Origin: Janthinobacterium saanense
GTDB lineage: Bacteria; Pseudomonadota; Gammaproteobacteria; Burkholderiales; Burkholderiaceae_D
Assembly: GCF_014200675.1 (NCBI RefSeq)
Contig: NZ_JACHCI010000010.1
Location: 1 to 64,000 of the forward strand
Direction of reading: 5' to 3'
DNA: 64,000 nt
Part shown: one piece after another, positions 17,720-26,079 of the stretch
How positions within the stretch are numbered: position 1 is the stretch's first letter
Layout of the letters: each line of letters opens with the position of its first letter
The notes under the pieces: model-generated
The model's input: only the letters and a program-made list of their open reading frames with translations
Databases searched by the model: none
What the model was told of the DNA's origin: nothing
Translations under genes and position numbers: made by a program

Positions 17720-18112
17720 ATGAAGCTACCCCATAAACCGCTGGTCTGGGTTGGCGCCACCAAGAAAGAATTGATGGCCTTGCCAGTCGAGATACGCGCG
17801 TTTTTCGGCCATGCGCTGGATCTGGCGCAACGCGGTGACAAACACGACAGCGCCAAGGTATTGCATGGTTTTGGCTGCGCCGGTGTACTGGAAATCGTCG
17901 AGGATGATGCGGGCGGCACCTACCGGGCCGTCTATACGGTGAAGTTCGAGGAAGCAGTGTTTGTATTGCACTGCTTTCAAAAGAAGAGCAAGAGCGGTAT
18001 CGCGACGCCGAAACAAGAGATGGATCTGGTGCGTGCCCGCTTGTATAGTGCACAACTGTTGATCGAGGAGTTAAGACATGAAAAAACGCATCGTGGATGG
18101 CGTCGAGTTTGA
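17720..18112 (+). CDS. Gp49-like/HigB-family toxin
   Basis: 130-residue protein resembling the phage-derived Gp49-like (PF05973) RelE/HigB mRNA-interferase family. It has PLVWVGATKKELMALPVEIRA, the central basic/hydrophobic pattern HDSAKVLHGFG, and AVYTVKFEEAVFVLHCFQKKSKSG followed by TPKQEMDLVRAR, which is the family's C-terminal core. In this family the product cleaves mRNA on the ribosome. Its last 35 bases overlap the start of the HTH gene, giving the toxin-first order of HigBA modules. A palindrome overlaps its promoter. No phage or transposon genes accompany it. Confidence 0.82.
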   Translation: MKLPHKPLVWVGATKKELMALPVEIRAFFGHALDLAQRGDKHDSAKVLHGFGCAGVLEIVEDDAGGTYRAVYTVKFEEAVFVLHCFQKKSKSGIATPKQEMDLVRARLYSAQLLIEELRHEKTHRGWRRV

Positions 18113-18413
18113 GCAGTCCAGCGGCAACGTGTTTGCCGACCTGGGCTTGCCCGACGCCGAAAAACTGCAAATCAAGTCCGGCCTGGTGGGAGAAATCCGT
18201 AACGCCATGCGCAAGCTGGAGCTGACGCAGGAAGAAGCGGCACGGCGCATGGGCATCGTGCAACCGAAAGTGTCAGGCATGCTGCGCGGCGATTTTTCCG
18301 GCCTGTCCGAACGCAAGCTGATGGATTGCCTGAACCGTCTCGGTTACGACATCGAGATCCGCGTCAAACCGGCTGAAAACGCGATTGGACACCTGAAACT
18401 GGCTGTCGCCTAA
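18078..18413 (+). CDS. HTH antitoxin, XRE/HTH_37 type
   Basis: 111-residue partner of the preceding toxin. The helix-turn-helix covers about residues 40-95: GEIRNAMRKLELTQEEAARR, then MGIVQPKVSGMLRGDFSGLS, and the typical HTH_37 tail ERKLMDCLNRLGYDIEIRVKPA. It should bind and neutralise the toxin and repress the joint promoter, most likely at the TTATAC...GTATAA palindrome. It starts inside the toxin gene, so translation is coupled. The next gene, pyrC, is on the same strand but unrelated. Confidence 0.85.
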   Translation: MKKRIVDGVEFEQSSGNVFADLGLPDAEKLQIKSGLVGEIRNAMRKLELTQEEAARRMGIVQPKVSGMLRGDFSGLSERKLMDCLNRLGYDIEIRVKPAENAIGHLKLAVA

Positions 18414-18491
18414 GCATCGGGGTCACGGGTGCTGCGGCCCGGCGGCTGGTAAAATGGCGGCATTCGCAATGACTGCCTGAGAGCTGCCGCC

Positions 18492-19544
18492 ATGTCCACA
18501 CCCGAGCAAACCCCTACCAGCATCACCATTACCCGTCCAGACGACTGGCATTTGCACCTGCGCGACGGCGCCACCATGGCCAGCGTGCTGCCGCACAGCG
18601 CGCGCCAGTTCGGCCGCGCCATCGTCATGCCGAACCTGAAGCCGCCGGTGACCAGCACGGCCGACGCCATCGCCTACCGCGAGCGTATTTTGGCCGCCGT
18701 GCCGGCAGGCGTGAATTTCGATCCGCTGATGGTGCTGTACCTGACGAACAATACCTCGCCCGATGAAATCCGCCGCGCCCAGGACAGCGGTGTGGTGCAA
18801 GCCGTGAAACTGTATCCGGCTGGCGCCACTACCAATTCCGACCTTGGCGTGACGGACTTGAAGAACTGCTACCAGGTGCTGGACGTGATGCAGGAAGTGG
18901 GCATGCCCTTCCTGGTGCACGGCGAAGTAACGGACCCTGAAATCGATATTTTCGACCGCGAAGCGGTCTTCATCGAACGCGTGATGCGTCCGCTGCGCAG
19001 CGCCTTCCCGGCCCTGTCCGTGGTGTTTGAGCACATCACCACCAAGGATGCGGCGCAATACGTGGCTGAAGCGGAAGGCCCGATCGCCGCCACCATCACG
19101 GCCCATCACCTGCTGTACAACCGCAACGAGATTTTCAAGGGCGGCATTCGTCCCCATTACTATTGCCTGCCTATCCTGAAGCGCGAAGAGCACCGTTTGG
19201 CGCTGATGACGGCGGCTGTCAGCGGCGACGAGCGCTTCTTCCTCGGTACCGACTCGGCGCCGCATGCGCAGGGCGCCAAGGAAATGGCTTGCGGCTGCGC
19301 CGGCTGCTACACGGCCTTGCACGCGATGGAATTGTATGCCGAAGCGTTTGAACGGGCAGGCGCGCTCGATAAACTGGAAGGTTTCGCCAGCTTCCATGGC
19401 CCAGCTTTTTACGGCCTGCCGCGCAACACGGACACCATCACCCTGCGCCGTGAAAGCTGGACCCTGCCGGCCTCGCTGCCGATGGGCGACAGCCATGTCA
19501 TCCCGCTCAACGCGGGCGAGCAAATCAACTGGAAGATGGTGTAA
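18492..19544 (+). CDS. pyrC: Dihydroorotase
   Basis: 350-residue zinc enzyme of pyrimidine synthesis that interconverts carbamoyl aspartate and dihydroorotate. Visible motifs are the metal-binding [10 protein letters not shown] near residue 16, [23 protein letters not shown] with the carbamylated Lys near residue 102, [17 protein letters not shown] near residue 138, [12 protein letters not shown], and [12 protein letters not shown] near residue 254 with the catalytic Asp. The length fits the class II (E. coli type) enzyme. It is followed after six bases by a DUF3025 gene, so the two are probably cotranscribed. TAAAAT at about 18451 may be part of its promoter. Confidence 0.96.
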   Translation: MSTPEQTPTSITITRPDDWHLHLRDGATMASVLPHSARQFGRAIVMPNLKPPVTSTADAIAYRERILAAVPAGVNFDPLMVLYLTNNTSPDEIRRAQDSGVVQAVKLYPAGATTNSDLGVTDLKNCYQVLDVMQEVGMPFLVHGEVTDPEIDIFDREAVFIERVMRPLRSAFPALSVVFEHITTKDAAQYVAEAEGPIAATITAHHLLYNRNEIFKGGIRPHYYCLPILKREEHRLALMTAAVSGDERFFLGTDSAPHAQGAKEMACGCAGCYTALHAMELYAEAFERAGALDKLEGFASFHGPAFYGLPRNTDTITLRRESWTLPASLPMGDSHVIPLNAGEQINWKMV

Positions 19545-19550
19545 GCACCG

Positions 19551-20348
19551 ATGCTGCCATCGATAGACTGGACCCGCCCCTGGTATGCTTCGGTGCTGCC
19601 GGCGCGGGGCCGGCTGGATTTGCAGCGCGACACGGTGATCATCGCGCTCAACCTGCAGGCGCGTGCGCTTGATTTGCGCAATCCCCTGGGCTTGCCGCTG
19701 GGTTTCGTGCCGCAAGGCGATTTACCCGAAGGCGTGGCGTATGAAGAATTCATCGGCGCCACGGGTGGCGTGCCCACGCGCGACAATCTGCACGATTTTT
19801 TCAATGCGTTGGTGTGGCTGACTTTCCCCCGCATCAAGCGGCAATTGAACGCCTTGCAGGCGGCGCAGATCGCCTTGTCGGGCGTTGGTAAATCGCGTGG
19901 ACCGGCGCGCGATGGCGCCACGATTTTCGACGAGAACTCCGCCTTGCTGGTGCTGCGTGACAGCGACTCTGGCCGGGCACTGGAAGAGGCTTTGCGCGGA
20001 CATGACTGGCGCAGCGCTTTTATTGACCAGCGCGACAAATTTGCTGAAGGCGGAGACGCCGAGGTCTGGCTGTTTGGCCATGCGCTGATGGAAAAACTGG
20101 TGGCGCCCTACAAGGCCATCACGGCCCACACGCGCGTGATCTTTGCCGGCGACGCTTACTTTGCGCTCGATGGCGCCGCACGCCGGAGCTGGCTCGATGA
20201 GCGCGTGGCGCAAGACCTGGCGCAGCAAGGCTTGACGACGGCGGACTTTACGCCTTTGCCCGTGCTGGGGCTGCCCGGCTGGTACGATGGGCAGGACGAT
20301 GATTTTTACAACGATACGGCGGTGTTCAGGGCCAAACGCAAGTCTTGA
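19551..20348 (+). CDS. DUF3025 domain protein of unknown function
   Basis: 265-residue cytoplasmic protein with no signal peptide or membrane segment. The segments NPLGLPLGFVPQGDLPEG, YEEFIGATGGVPTRDNLHDF and FNALVWLTFPRIKRQLNALQ match what I recall of the DUF3025 family. The conserved acidic and aromatic residues suggest an enzyme, but no function is established. Six bases separate it from pyrC, an association that may be conserved in related genomes. Confidence 0.8.
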   Translation: MLPSIDWTRPWYASVLPARGRLDLQRDTVIIALNLQARALDLRNPLGLPLGFVPQGDLPEGVAYEEFIGATGGVPTRDNLHDFFNALVWLTFPRIKRQLNALQAAQIALSGVGKSRGPARDGATIFDENSALLVLRDSDSGRALEEALRGHDWRSAFIDQRDKFAEGGDAEVWLFGHALMEKLVAPYKAITAHTRVIFAGDAYFALDGAARRSWLDERVAQDLAQQGLTTADFTPLPVLGLPGWYDGQDDDFYNDTAVFRAKRKS

Positions 20349-20400
20349 TCCGTCTAATGAAAACAAGCCGCACAGCGGCGGCATAACCGGGGAGACAGGC

Positions 20401-21390
20401 ATGGACAAAGTGATACGTTGGGGCATACTGGGTACGGGCAAGATCGCCCGCGCGATGGCGCAGGGCTTGCGCGATGCGCCAGGCGCGCAACTGGTGGCGG
20501 TGGCTTCCCGCAGCAGCGCCGGCGCCCAGGCATTCGGCGCCGAATTCGATATCGAACATCGCCATGCTTCTTACCAGGCGCTGGCCGATGATGGCAACGT
20601 GGACGTGATCTATATCGCCACGCCACATACCCAGCATGCGGAAAATGCCCTGATGTGCCTGGCCGCCGGCAAGCATGTGGTATGCGAAAAACCGTTCACC
20701 ATGCATGCGCGCGAAGCGCAGGCCGTGGTGGCCTTGGCGCGCGAGAAAAAGCGGTTCTTGATGGAAGCCATGTGGAGCCGCTTCCTGCCGGCCGCGCAGG
20801 AAGCCAGACGCATCATCGACAGCGGCGAGATCGGCGTGGTGCAGCAAATACAGGCCGATATCGGCTTTGTCGCCACCTTCCCGCCCGAACACCGCATGTT
20901 CAATCCGGACCTGGGCGGCGGCGCGCTGCTCGATGTGGGCATTTATCCGCTATCGATGGCGGCCTTCTTCCTTGGCCCCGTATTGGAAGTGCAGGCGCTG
21001 GCGGAAATGGGCGCCACCGGCGTCGATGAGCAAGTGGTGTTTTCGCTGCGCCATGCCGCTGGCGGCACTTCCTCTTGCGCCTGCAGCTTGCGCACGCTGA
21101 CGCCGACGGAAATGACGATTTCCGGCTCGCTGGGCCGCATCCGCCTGCCTAACCGTTTTTATCGGCCTGACCATCTGATCGTCGAGCCCATGGATGGCGA
21201 GCGCCGCGTGATCGATGCTCCATTTACCGGCAACGGCTATGCGCACGAAGCCATCGAGGCCATGCGCTGCATCCGCGCCGGCCTGCTGGAAAGCCCGATC
21301 ATGCCGCACGAGGAAAGCGTGGCGCTGATGGCCAATCTCGACGCCATGCGCCGCCAGATCGGCCTGGTCTACAGCGCCGACCAGGCTTGA
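20401..21390 (+). CDS. Gfo/Idh/MocA-family oxidoreductase
   Basis: 329-residue NAD(P)-dependent dehydrogenase. The Rossmann motif GILGTGKIARAMAQG starts near residue 8, the EKP motif (VVCEKPFTMHAREA) near residue 96, and the C-terminal sheet domain includes PDLGGGALLDVGIYPLSMA. The resemblance is to trans-1,2-dihydrobenzene-1,2-diol or glucose-fructose oxidoreductase-like members; the substrate is unknown. GGGGAGA precedes the ATG. An MFS transporter gene begins 12 bases after its stop, which suggests the pair handles an imported sugar or polyol, as an inference from context only. Confidence 0.88.
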   Translation: MDKVIRWGILGTGKIARAMAQGLRDAPGAQLVAVASRSSAGAQAFGAEFDIEHRHASYQALADDGNVDVIYIATPHTQHAENALMCLAAGKHVVCEKPFTMHAREAQAVVALAREKKRFLMEAMWSRFLPAAQEARRIIDSGEIGVVQQIQADIGFVATFPPEHRMFNPDLGGGALLDVGIYPLSMAAFFLGPVLEVQALAEMGATGVDEQVVFSLRHAAGGTSSCACSLRTLTPTEMTISGSLGRIRLPNRFYRPDHLIVEPMDGERRVIDAPFTGNGYAHEAIEAMRCIRAGLLESPIMPHEESVALMANLDAMRRQIGLVYSADQA

Positions 21391-21401
21391 ACGGAGCGCA
21401 G

Positions 21402-22616
21402 ATGAGCACACTCTCTAGCCGCCCCAGCCTGAAAACAGTCCTGATCGCCAGCGGCGTCGTGCTGACCCTGGCGATGGGCGTGCGCCATGGCCTGGGCTTC
21501 TGGATGCAGCCGATTTCTTTAGCCAATGGCTGGACGCGCGAAACCTATTCGCTGGCGCTGGCCATGCAAAACCTGATGTGGGGTGTCTTCGGTCCCTTCG
21601 CCGGCATGGCGGCTGACCGCTATGGCACCATGCGCGTCGTCATTTTCGGCGCCATCAGCTATATGGCCGGCTTGTTGTGGATGGCGCTCGTGACTCAGTC
21701 CAGCTTGTTCATCATCGGCTCGGGCGTATTCATCGGCCTTGCCCTGGCCTGTACGGCGTTTGGCGCCATCAGCGGCATCATCGGCCGCAGCGCGCCGCCC
21801 GAACAGCGCTCCTGGGCCTTCGGCATTTCTTCGGCGGCCGGCTCGTTTGGCCAGTTCCTGATGATGCCGGTCGAGCAGCAGCTGATTTCCGCCGTGGGCT
21901 GGCAGTCCGCGTTTTATGTGCTGGCCGCGCTGGTGGTGCTGGCCATGATACCGATGGCGTTTTATTTGCGCGAGCCGCCCGTCACGCATGGCGAAGGCCC
22001 GCAGCAAAGCGTATCATCTGCATTTGGCGAAGCGGTCGGCAACCGTTCGTTCTGGCTGCTGCTGGCCGGGTATTTTGTGTGCGGCTTCCAGCTGGTGTTC
22101 ATCGGCGTGCACTTGCCTGCCTACCTGAAGGACCAGGGTTTGATCAATCCGAATATCGCCGTCACGGCGCTGGCGCTGATCGGCTTGTTCAATATTATCG
22201 GCTCCTACTATGCGGGCAAGCTCGGTGGAAAAATCGCCAAGCGCCATCTGCTGTCGGCCATTTACGTGACCCGCGCGGCCATCATCGCGCTGTTTTTGCT
22301 GGCGCCAGTGTCAGCGTGGTCGGTGTATCTGTTCGCCGCTGGCATGGGCCTGCTGTGGTTGTCGACCGTGCCGCTGACGAATGGCATCATCGCCGGCATC
22401 TTTGGCGTCAAACATCTGTCGATGCTGGCCGGGATGGTGTTCTTCTCGCACCAGGTGGGCAGCTTCCTGGGCGCCTGGCTGGGCGGCTACCTGTATGAAC
22501 AGCAGGGTAGCTACCACGTGGTCTGGATGATCACCATAGCCCTGGGCTTGCTGGCCGCGCTGATCAACCTGCCGATTGATGAACGGGCCGTCAAGCGCGG
22601 CGCGGTGGCCGCATAA
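21402..22616 (+). CDS. MFS transporter, about 12 membrane helices
   Basis: 404-residue inner-membrane permease. Alternating hydrophobic segments run through the whole length, and the loop MAADRYGTMRVVIFG after helix 2 resembles the MFS signature G-x-x-x-D-R. The form with two six-helix halves and the opening LTLAMGVRHGLGFWMQPI suggests the oxalate/formate or monocarboxylate antiporter branch, but the substrate cannot be fixed. The ATG at 21402 follows ACGGAG. The stop TAA shares its last base with the ATG of a tiny membrane protein gene, so the two are coupled. Confidence 0.9.
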   Translation: MSTLSSRPSLKTVLIASGVVLTLAMGVRHGLGFWMQPISLANGWTRETYSLALAMQNLMWGVFGPFAGMAADRYGTMRVVIFGAISYMAGLLWMALVTQSSLFIIGSGVFIGLALACTAFGAISGIIGRSAPPEQRSWAFGISSAAGSFGQFLMMPVEQQLISAVGWQSAFYVLAALVVLAMIPMAFYLREPPVTHGEGPQQSVSSAFGEAVGNRSFWLLLAGYFVCGFQLVFIGVHLPAYLKDQGLINPNIAVTALALIGLFNIIGSYYAGKLGGKIAKRHLLSAIYVTRAAIIALFLLAPVSAWSVYLFAAGMGLLWLSTVPLTNGIIAGIFGVKHLSMLAGMVFFSHQVGSFLGAWLGGYLYEQQGSYHVVWMITIALGLLAALINLPIDERAVKRGAVAA

Positions 22617-22741
22617 TGGCGATGCGGCGCATCTGGCTATGGCGTGTGATCGGCGCTGTACTGCTGGCCGTGATTTTCATGGCCTACCTGCGGCCCGGCT
22701 TCATGTTCGACCTGGCGAACCGGCTGTGGATGTGCATGTGA
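22616..22741 (+). CDS. 41-residue membrane micropeptide
   Basis: A short frame with start and stop: MAMRRIWLWRVIGAVLLAV is the opening, followed by a hydrophobic stretch and the ending LRPGFMFDLANRLWMCM. It has a basic N-terminus, one transmembrane helix of about 18 residues and a short C-terminal tail. Its ATG overlaps the transporter's stop (TAATG) and 23 bases separate it from the helicase gene, so it lies inside a transcription unit. I recall similar small proteins ending in RP-x-FM-x-x-LA-x-x-x-W-x-C-[FM] in related Burkholderiales, which supports it being real. Function unknown; it could assist a transporter or be a stress micropeptide. Confidence 0.65.
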   Translation: MAMRRIWLWRVIGAVLLAVIFMAYLRPGFMFDLANRLWMCM

Positions 22742-22764
22742 ATTTTTGATGACGGGACAGTATT

Positions 22765-25700
22765 GTGAGTATGACCTTTAGCGCCGATGACGTTGCCGCC
22801 GGCTTTGATGCCGGCACCTTGCAGCGCGGCCGCGATTATGCGCGCCGTGGAAAGGTGCGGTCCGTGACGCGTAGCGGCGATGAAATCAGGGGCGAGGTCG
22901 GCGGCAGCGATGGCCAGCGCTACAGGCAGGAAGTGCGTATCAAGCCGGGGCCACGCGGCGTGCGCTTCGATGGCGATTGCAGCTGCCCCATGGATTACAA
23001 CTGCAAGCATGTGGTGGCGCTGCTGTCGCACTATCTGGAATTGACGCCGCCACAGCCTGTCGTGGTGTCCGGCGATAGTCTGTCACCGGTGCTGCAGTCC
23101 TGGTTGCAGGGCCTGGCGCAGGCGCTTGTACCCAAGCCGGTAGTCAAGCGTGGCGGCGCCTTGGCGCACGCCATGTATCGTCTGGTGTATGTGCTGATGC
23201 CGAACGCTGCCGGCAGGCTGGAACTGCTGCTGTGCCGCGCACGCCTGCGGGCGAACGGCGCGATCATGTCGGCAGCCGTGCTGGCCAATATGTACGACAT
23301 ACGCAACAACCCTCCGGGCTATATGACGCCGGAAGATCATTATGCTGCGCAGCTGTTTTTCCTGTTACGTAGCGGGACCGAATTTGCCCGCGCTGTTGCC
23401 GAAATACGTGGCGCCATTGGGGCGGAACTATTGCAGAAACTGCTGCAAGGGCAGCGCCTGTTCCGTGCCGCCACGCCCGATGATTTGAAGGCCGGCTTGC
23501 TGATTCCGGTACAGGGAGTGACCGAGCGCCATGCGCGCCTGGCCTGGGCGGTGCAGGACGATGACAGCGTCATGCTGCGTTGGGAAACGCCGGACGGCGT
23601 AGCAATCGACCATGTGCTGGCGACGCAGCCGGCGCTGTTTGTGCACGGCGAAGAAATGGGACCGTTGATCTTGCCAGAGAATTTGGCCGGCATGACACCC
23701 CAGGAGCGCCATGCATTGGTGATCAGTGCGCCACGCGTGGCCGCCAGTCAGCGCGGAGTGTTGACGCGCGCACTGGCATCGCAAGGACTGGAGCGCGTCA
23801 TGGCGTCACCGCCAGAGCTGCGCAAGATTGTCCGGCGCGATATTGCGGTCCGTCCTTTCCTGCTGCTCGGTAGCGTAGACAACGATACCCCCGCCGCACC
23901 GCCGCATGACTTCGCGCTGCTGGCGTTTGACTATGACGGCATGCGCGCCTCGGCCGATGCCGCGCAAAAGCTGCAGCGCCATACCGCCGGCGGCCATGAG
24001 ACGATCAAGCGTGACGCCAGTGCGGAAAAGACTGCCATGGCCACCTTGCGCACGCTGGGATTTTCCATTCCCGACGCCGTCACCTCACCGCTGCGCTCCG
24101 TGGCGGGCATATTGCAGCTGCCGGGCGAAGCTGCCTGGATCGACTTCGCGGCGCATGGCGTTCCCGCCTTGCGCCAGCAGGGCTGGTTGATCGAGTACGG
24201 TCCCGGCTACCGTTATGAACTCGCGCATATCGATGCATGGTATGCCGAGGTCAATGACGAGGGGGACAACGCCTGGTTCGAACTGGCGCTGGGCATCGTT
24301 GTCAATGGACAGCGCGTTTCCTTGCTGCCCGTGCTGCTGCAGTTGATACGCGTAGCGCCCGGGCACTTCAATCCAGCCGCGCTGTCTTTGCACGACGATG
24401 CCGACCACCTGATCGCCAGGCTGCCCGATGGTGTCCAGGTGGCGCTGCCATGGAGCCGTATCAAGCCCATCCTGCATACCCTGGGCGAGCTGTATTTCAA
24501 GGAACGCATCGGCGAGGGCCTGCGCCTGCCCATGCTCGATGCCGCCCGCCTGGCCGAACTGGAAGCGGGCGTGCAATTGCGCTGGACGGGCGGCGAACGG
24601 CTGCGCCAGCTGGGAGTGAAACTGCGTGACTTCACCGGCATCGCCCAGGTCACCGCGCCGCTAGGCCTGCAAGCGGACCTGCGCCCCTACCAGGCCGAAG
24701 GACTGGCGTGGATGCAGTTCTTGCGCGAGTATCAGTTCGCCGGCATTTTGGCCGATGACATGGGTCTCGGTAAAACCATCCAGACCCTGGCCCACATCCT
24801 GCTGGAAAAGGAAGCGGGACGTTTGACGGCGCCTGCGCTGGTGGTGGCGCCGACCAGCCTGATGGGCAACTGGCAGGCCGAAGCAGCGCGCTTTACGCCA
24901 GGCTTGCGGGTGTTGCTGCTGCACGGCCCGCAGCGGGCGCAGCATTTCGAACAGATCGGCCAGTACGACCTGGTGCTGACCACCTATGCGCTGCTGCCGC
25001 GCGACGAAGAGACCCTGCGCGGCCAGCGCTTCCATTTGCTCATTCTCGACGAGTCGCAATACATCAAGAACAGCCGCGCCAAGGCGGCCCAGACTGCCAG
25101 TTTGCTGCAAGCCACGCACCGCTTGTGCCTGACCGGCACGCCGCTGCAAAATCACCTGGGCGAATTGTGGGCGCAGTTTCACTTCCTGATGCCGGGTTTG
25201 CTGGGGGATGAAAAAACCTTCAATGCCGAGTTCCGCAAACCGATAGAAAAGCTGGGTGATAGTGCGCGCAACGCTTTCCTGATCCGCCGCATCAAGCCCT
25301 TCCTGCTGCGCCGTACCAAGGACAAGGTGGCCAAGGAATTGCCGCCCAAGACAGAGATGGTGCGTGAAGTCGAACTGGCAGGTGCGCAGCGCGACCTGTA
25401 CGAAACGGTGCGATTGGCGATGGATAAAAAAGTGCGTGCGGAGATCGCCGCCAAAGGCCTGGCGCGCAGTCAGATCGTGATCCTGGAAGCCTTGCTCAAG
25501 TTGCGCCAGGTCTGTTGCGATCCGCGCCTGGTGGCAGGCGCCGGCAAGAAAAGCGCGGCGCCATCGGCCAAGCTGCTGGAGTTGATGGAGATGCTAGCTT
25601 CCCTGCTGGCTGACGGCCGCAAAGTGCTGGTGTTTTCGCAATTTACCAGCATGCTGGCGCTGATCGAGGAACAGCTGCGCGAGCGTGGCATCGCCTATGC

Positions 25701-26079
25701 CTTGCTGACGGGCGACACGCGCGACCGCACTGCGCAAGTCACGACGTTTCAGCAAGGCGCCGTGCCGCTCTTTTTGATCAGCCTGAAGGCAGGCGGCGTC
25801 GGCCTGAACCTGACTGCGGCCGATACCGTGATTCACTACGATCCGTGGTGGAATCCGGCGGCTGAAAACCAGGCAACCGACCGTGCCTGGCGCATCGGCC
25901 AGGACAAGCCGGTATTCGTCTACAAACTGATCGCCAGGGGCACGCTGGAAGAGAAAATCCAGGACATGCAGCGCCGCAAGGCTGAACTGGCCAATGCGGT
26001 GCTGGCCGACGGTCCGGCCCAAAAGCTGGCGATCACGCACGATGACTTGCAGGCGATTTTCGCGCCGCTGCCAGTTTAG
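22765..26079 (+). CDS. SNF2-family helicase with N-terminal SWIM zinc finger
   Basis: 1104-residue DNA-dependent ATPase of the Swi2/Snf2 (RapA/HepA-like) group. A SWIM zinc motif is formed by C72, C74, C80 and H82. A poorly conserved middle region runs to about residue 630. The helicase core follows with Walker A in LADDMGLGKTIQT near residue 661, LILDESQYIKN (DES variant of DEAH), LTGTPLQNHLGELW, and the C-terminal helicase motifs VFSQFTSM, LKAGGVGLNL and ATDRAWRIGQ. The start is GTG. Such SWIM-SNF2 proteins are common in bacteria, with roles in transcription or DNA repair little tested. It ends overlapping the recG stop. Confidence 0.92.
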   Translation: MSMTFSADDVAAGFDAGTLQRGRDYARRGKVRSVTRSGDEIRGEVGGSDGQRYRQEVRIKPGPRGVRFDGDCSCPMDYNCKHVVALLSHYLELTPPQPVVVSGDSLSPVLQSWLQGLAQALVPKPVVKRGGALAHAMYRLVYVLMPNAAGRLELLLCRARLRANGAIMSAAVLANMYDIRNNPPGYMTPEDHYAAQLFFLLRSGTEFARAVAEIRGAIGAELLQKLLQGQRLFRAATPDDLKAGLLIPVQGVTERHARLAWAVQDDDSVMLRWETPDGVAIDHVLATQPALFVHGEEMGPLILPENLAGMTPQERHALVISAPRVAASQRGVLTRALASQGLERVMASPPELRKIVRRDIAVRPFLLLGSVDNDTPAAPPHDFALLAFDYDGMRASADAAQKLQRHTAGGHETIKRDASAEKTAMATLRTLGFSIPDAVTSPLRSVAGILQLPGEAAWIDFAAHGVPALRQQGWLIEYGPGYRYELAHIDAWYAEVNDEGDNAWFELALGIVVNGQRVSLLPVLLQLIRVAPGHFNPAALSLHDDADHLIARLPDGVQVALPWSRIKPILHTLGELYFKERIGEGLRLPMLDAARLAELEAGVQLRWTGGERLRQLGVKLRDFTGIAQVTAPLGLQADLRPYQAEGLAWMQFLREYQFAGILADDMGLGKTIQTLAHILLEKEAGRLTAPALVVAPTSLMGNWQAEAARFTPGLRVLLLHGPQRAQHFEQIGQYDLVLTTYALLPRDEETLRGQRFHLLILDESQYIKNSRAKAAQTASLLQATHRLCLTGTPLQNHLGELWAQFHFLMPGLLGDEKTFNAEFRKPIEKLGDSARNAFLIRRIKPFLLRRTKDKVAKELPPKTEMVREVELAGAQRDLYETVRLAMDKKVRAEIAAKGLARSQIVILEALLKLRQVCCDPRLVAGAGKKSAAPSAKLLELMEMLASLLADGRKVLVFSQFTSMLALIEEQLRERGIAYALLTGDTRDRTAQVTTFQQGAVPLFLISLKAGGVGLNLTAADTVIHYDPWWNPAAENQATDRAWRIGQDKPVFVYKLIARGTLEEKIQDMQRRKAELANAVLADGPAQKLAITHDDLQAIFAPLPV

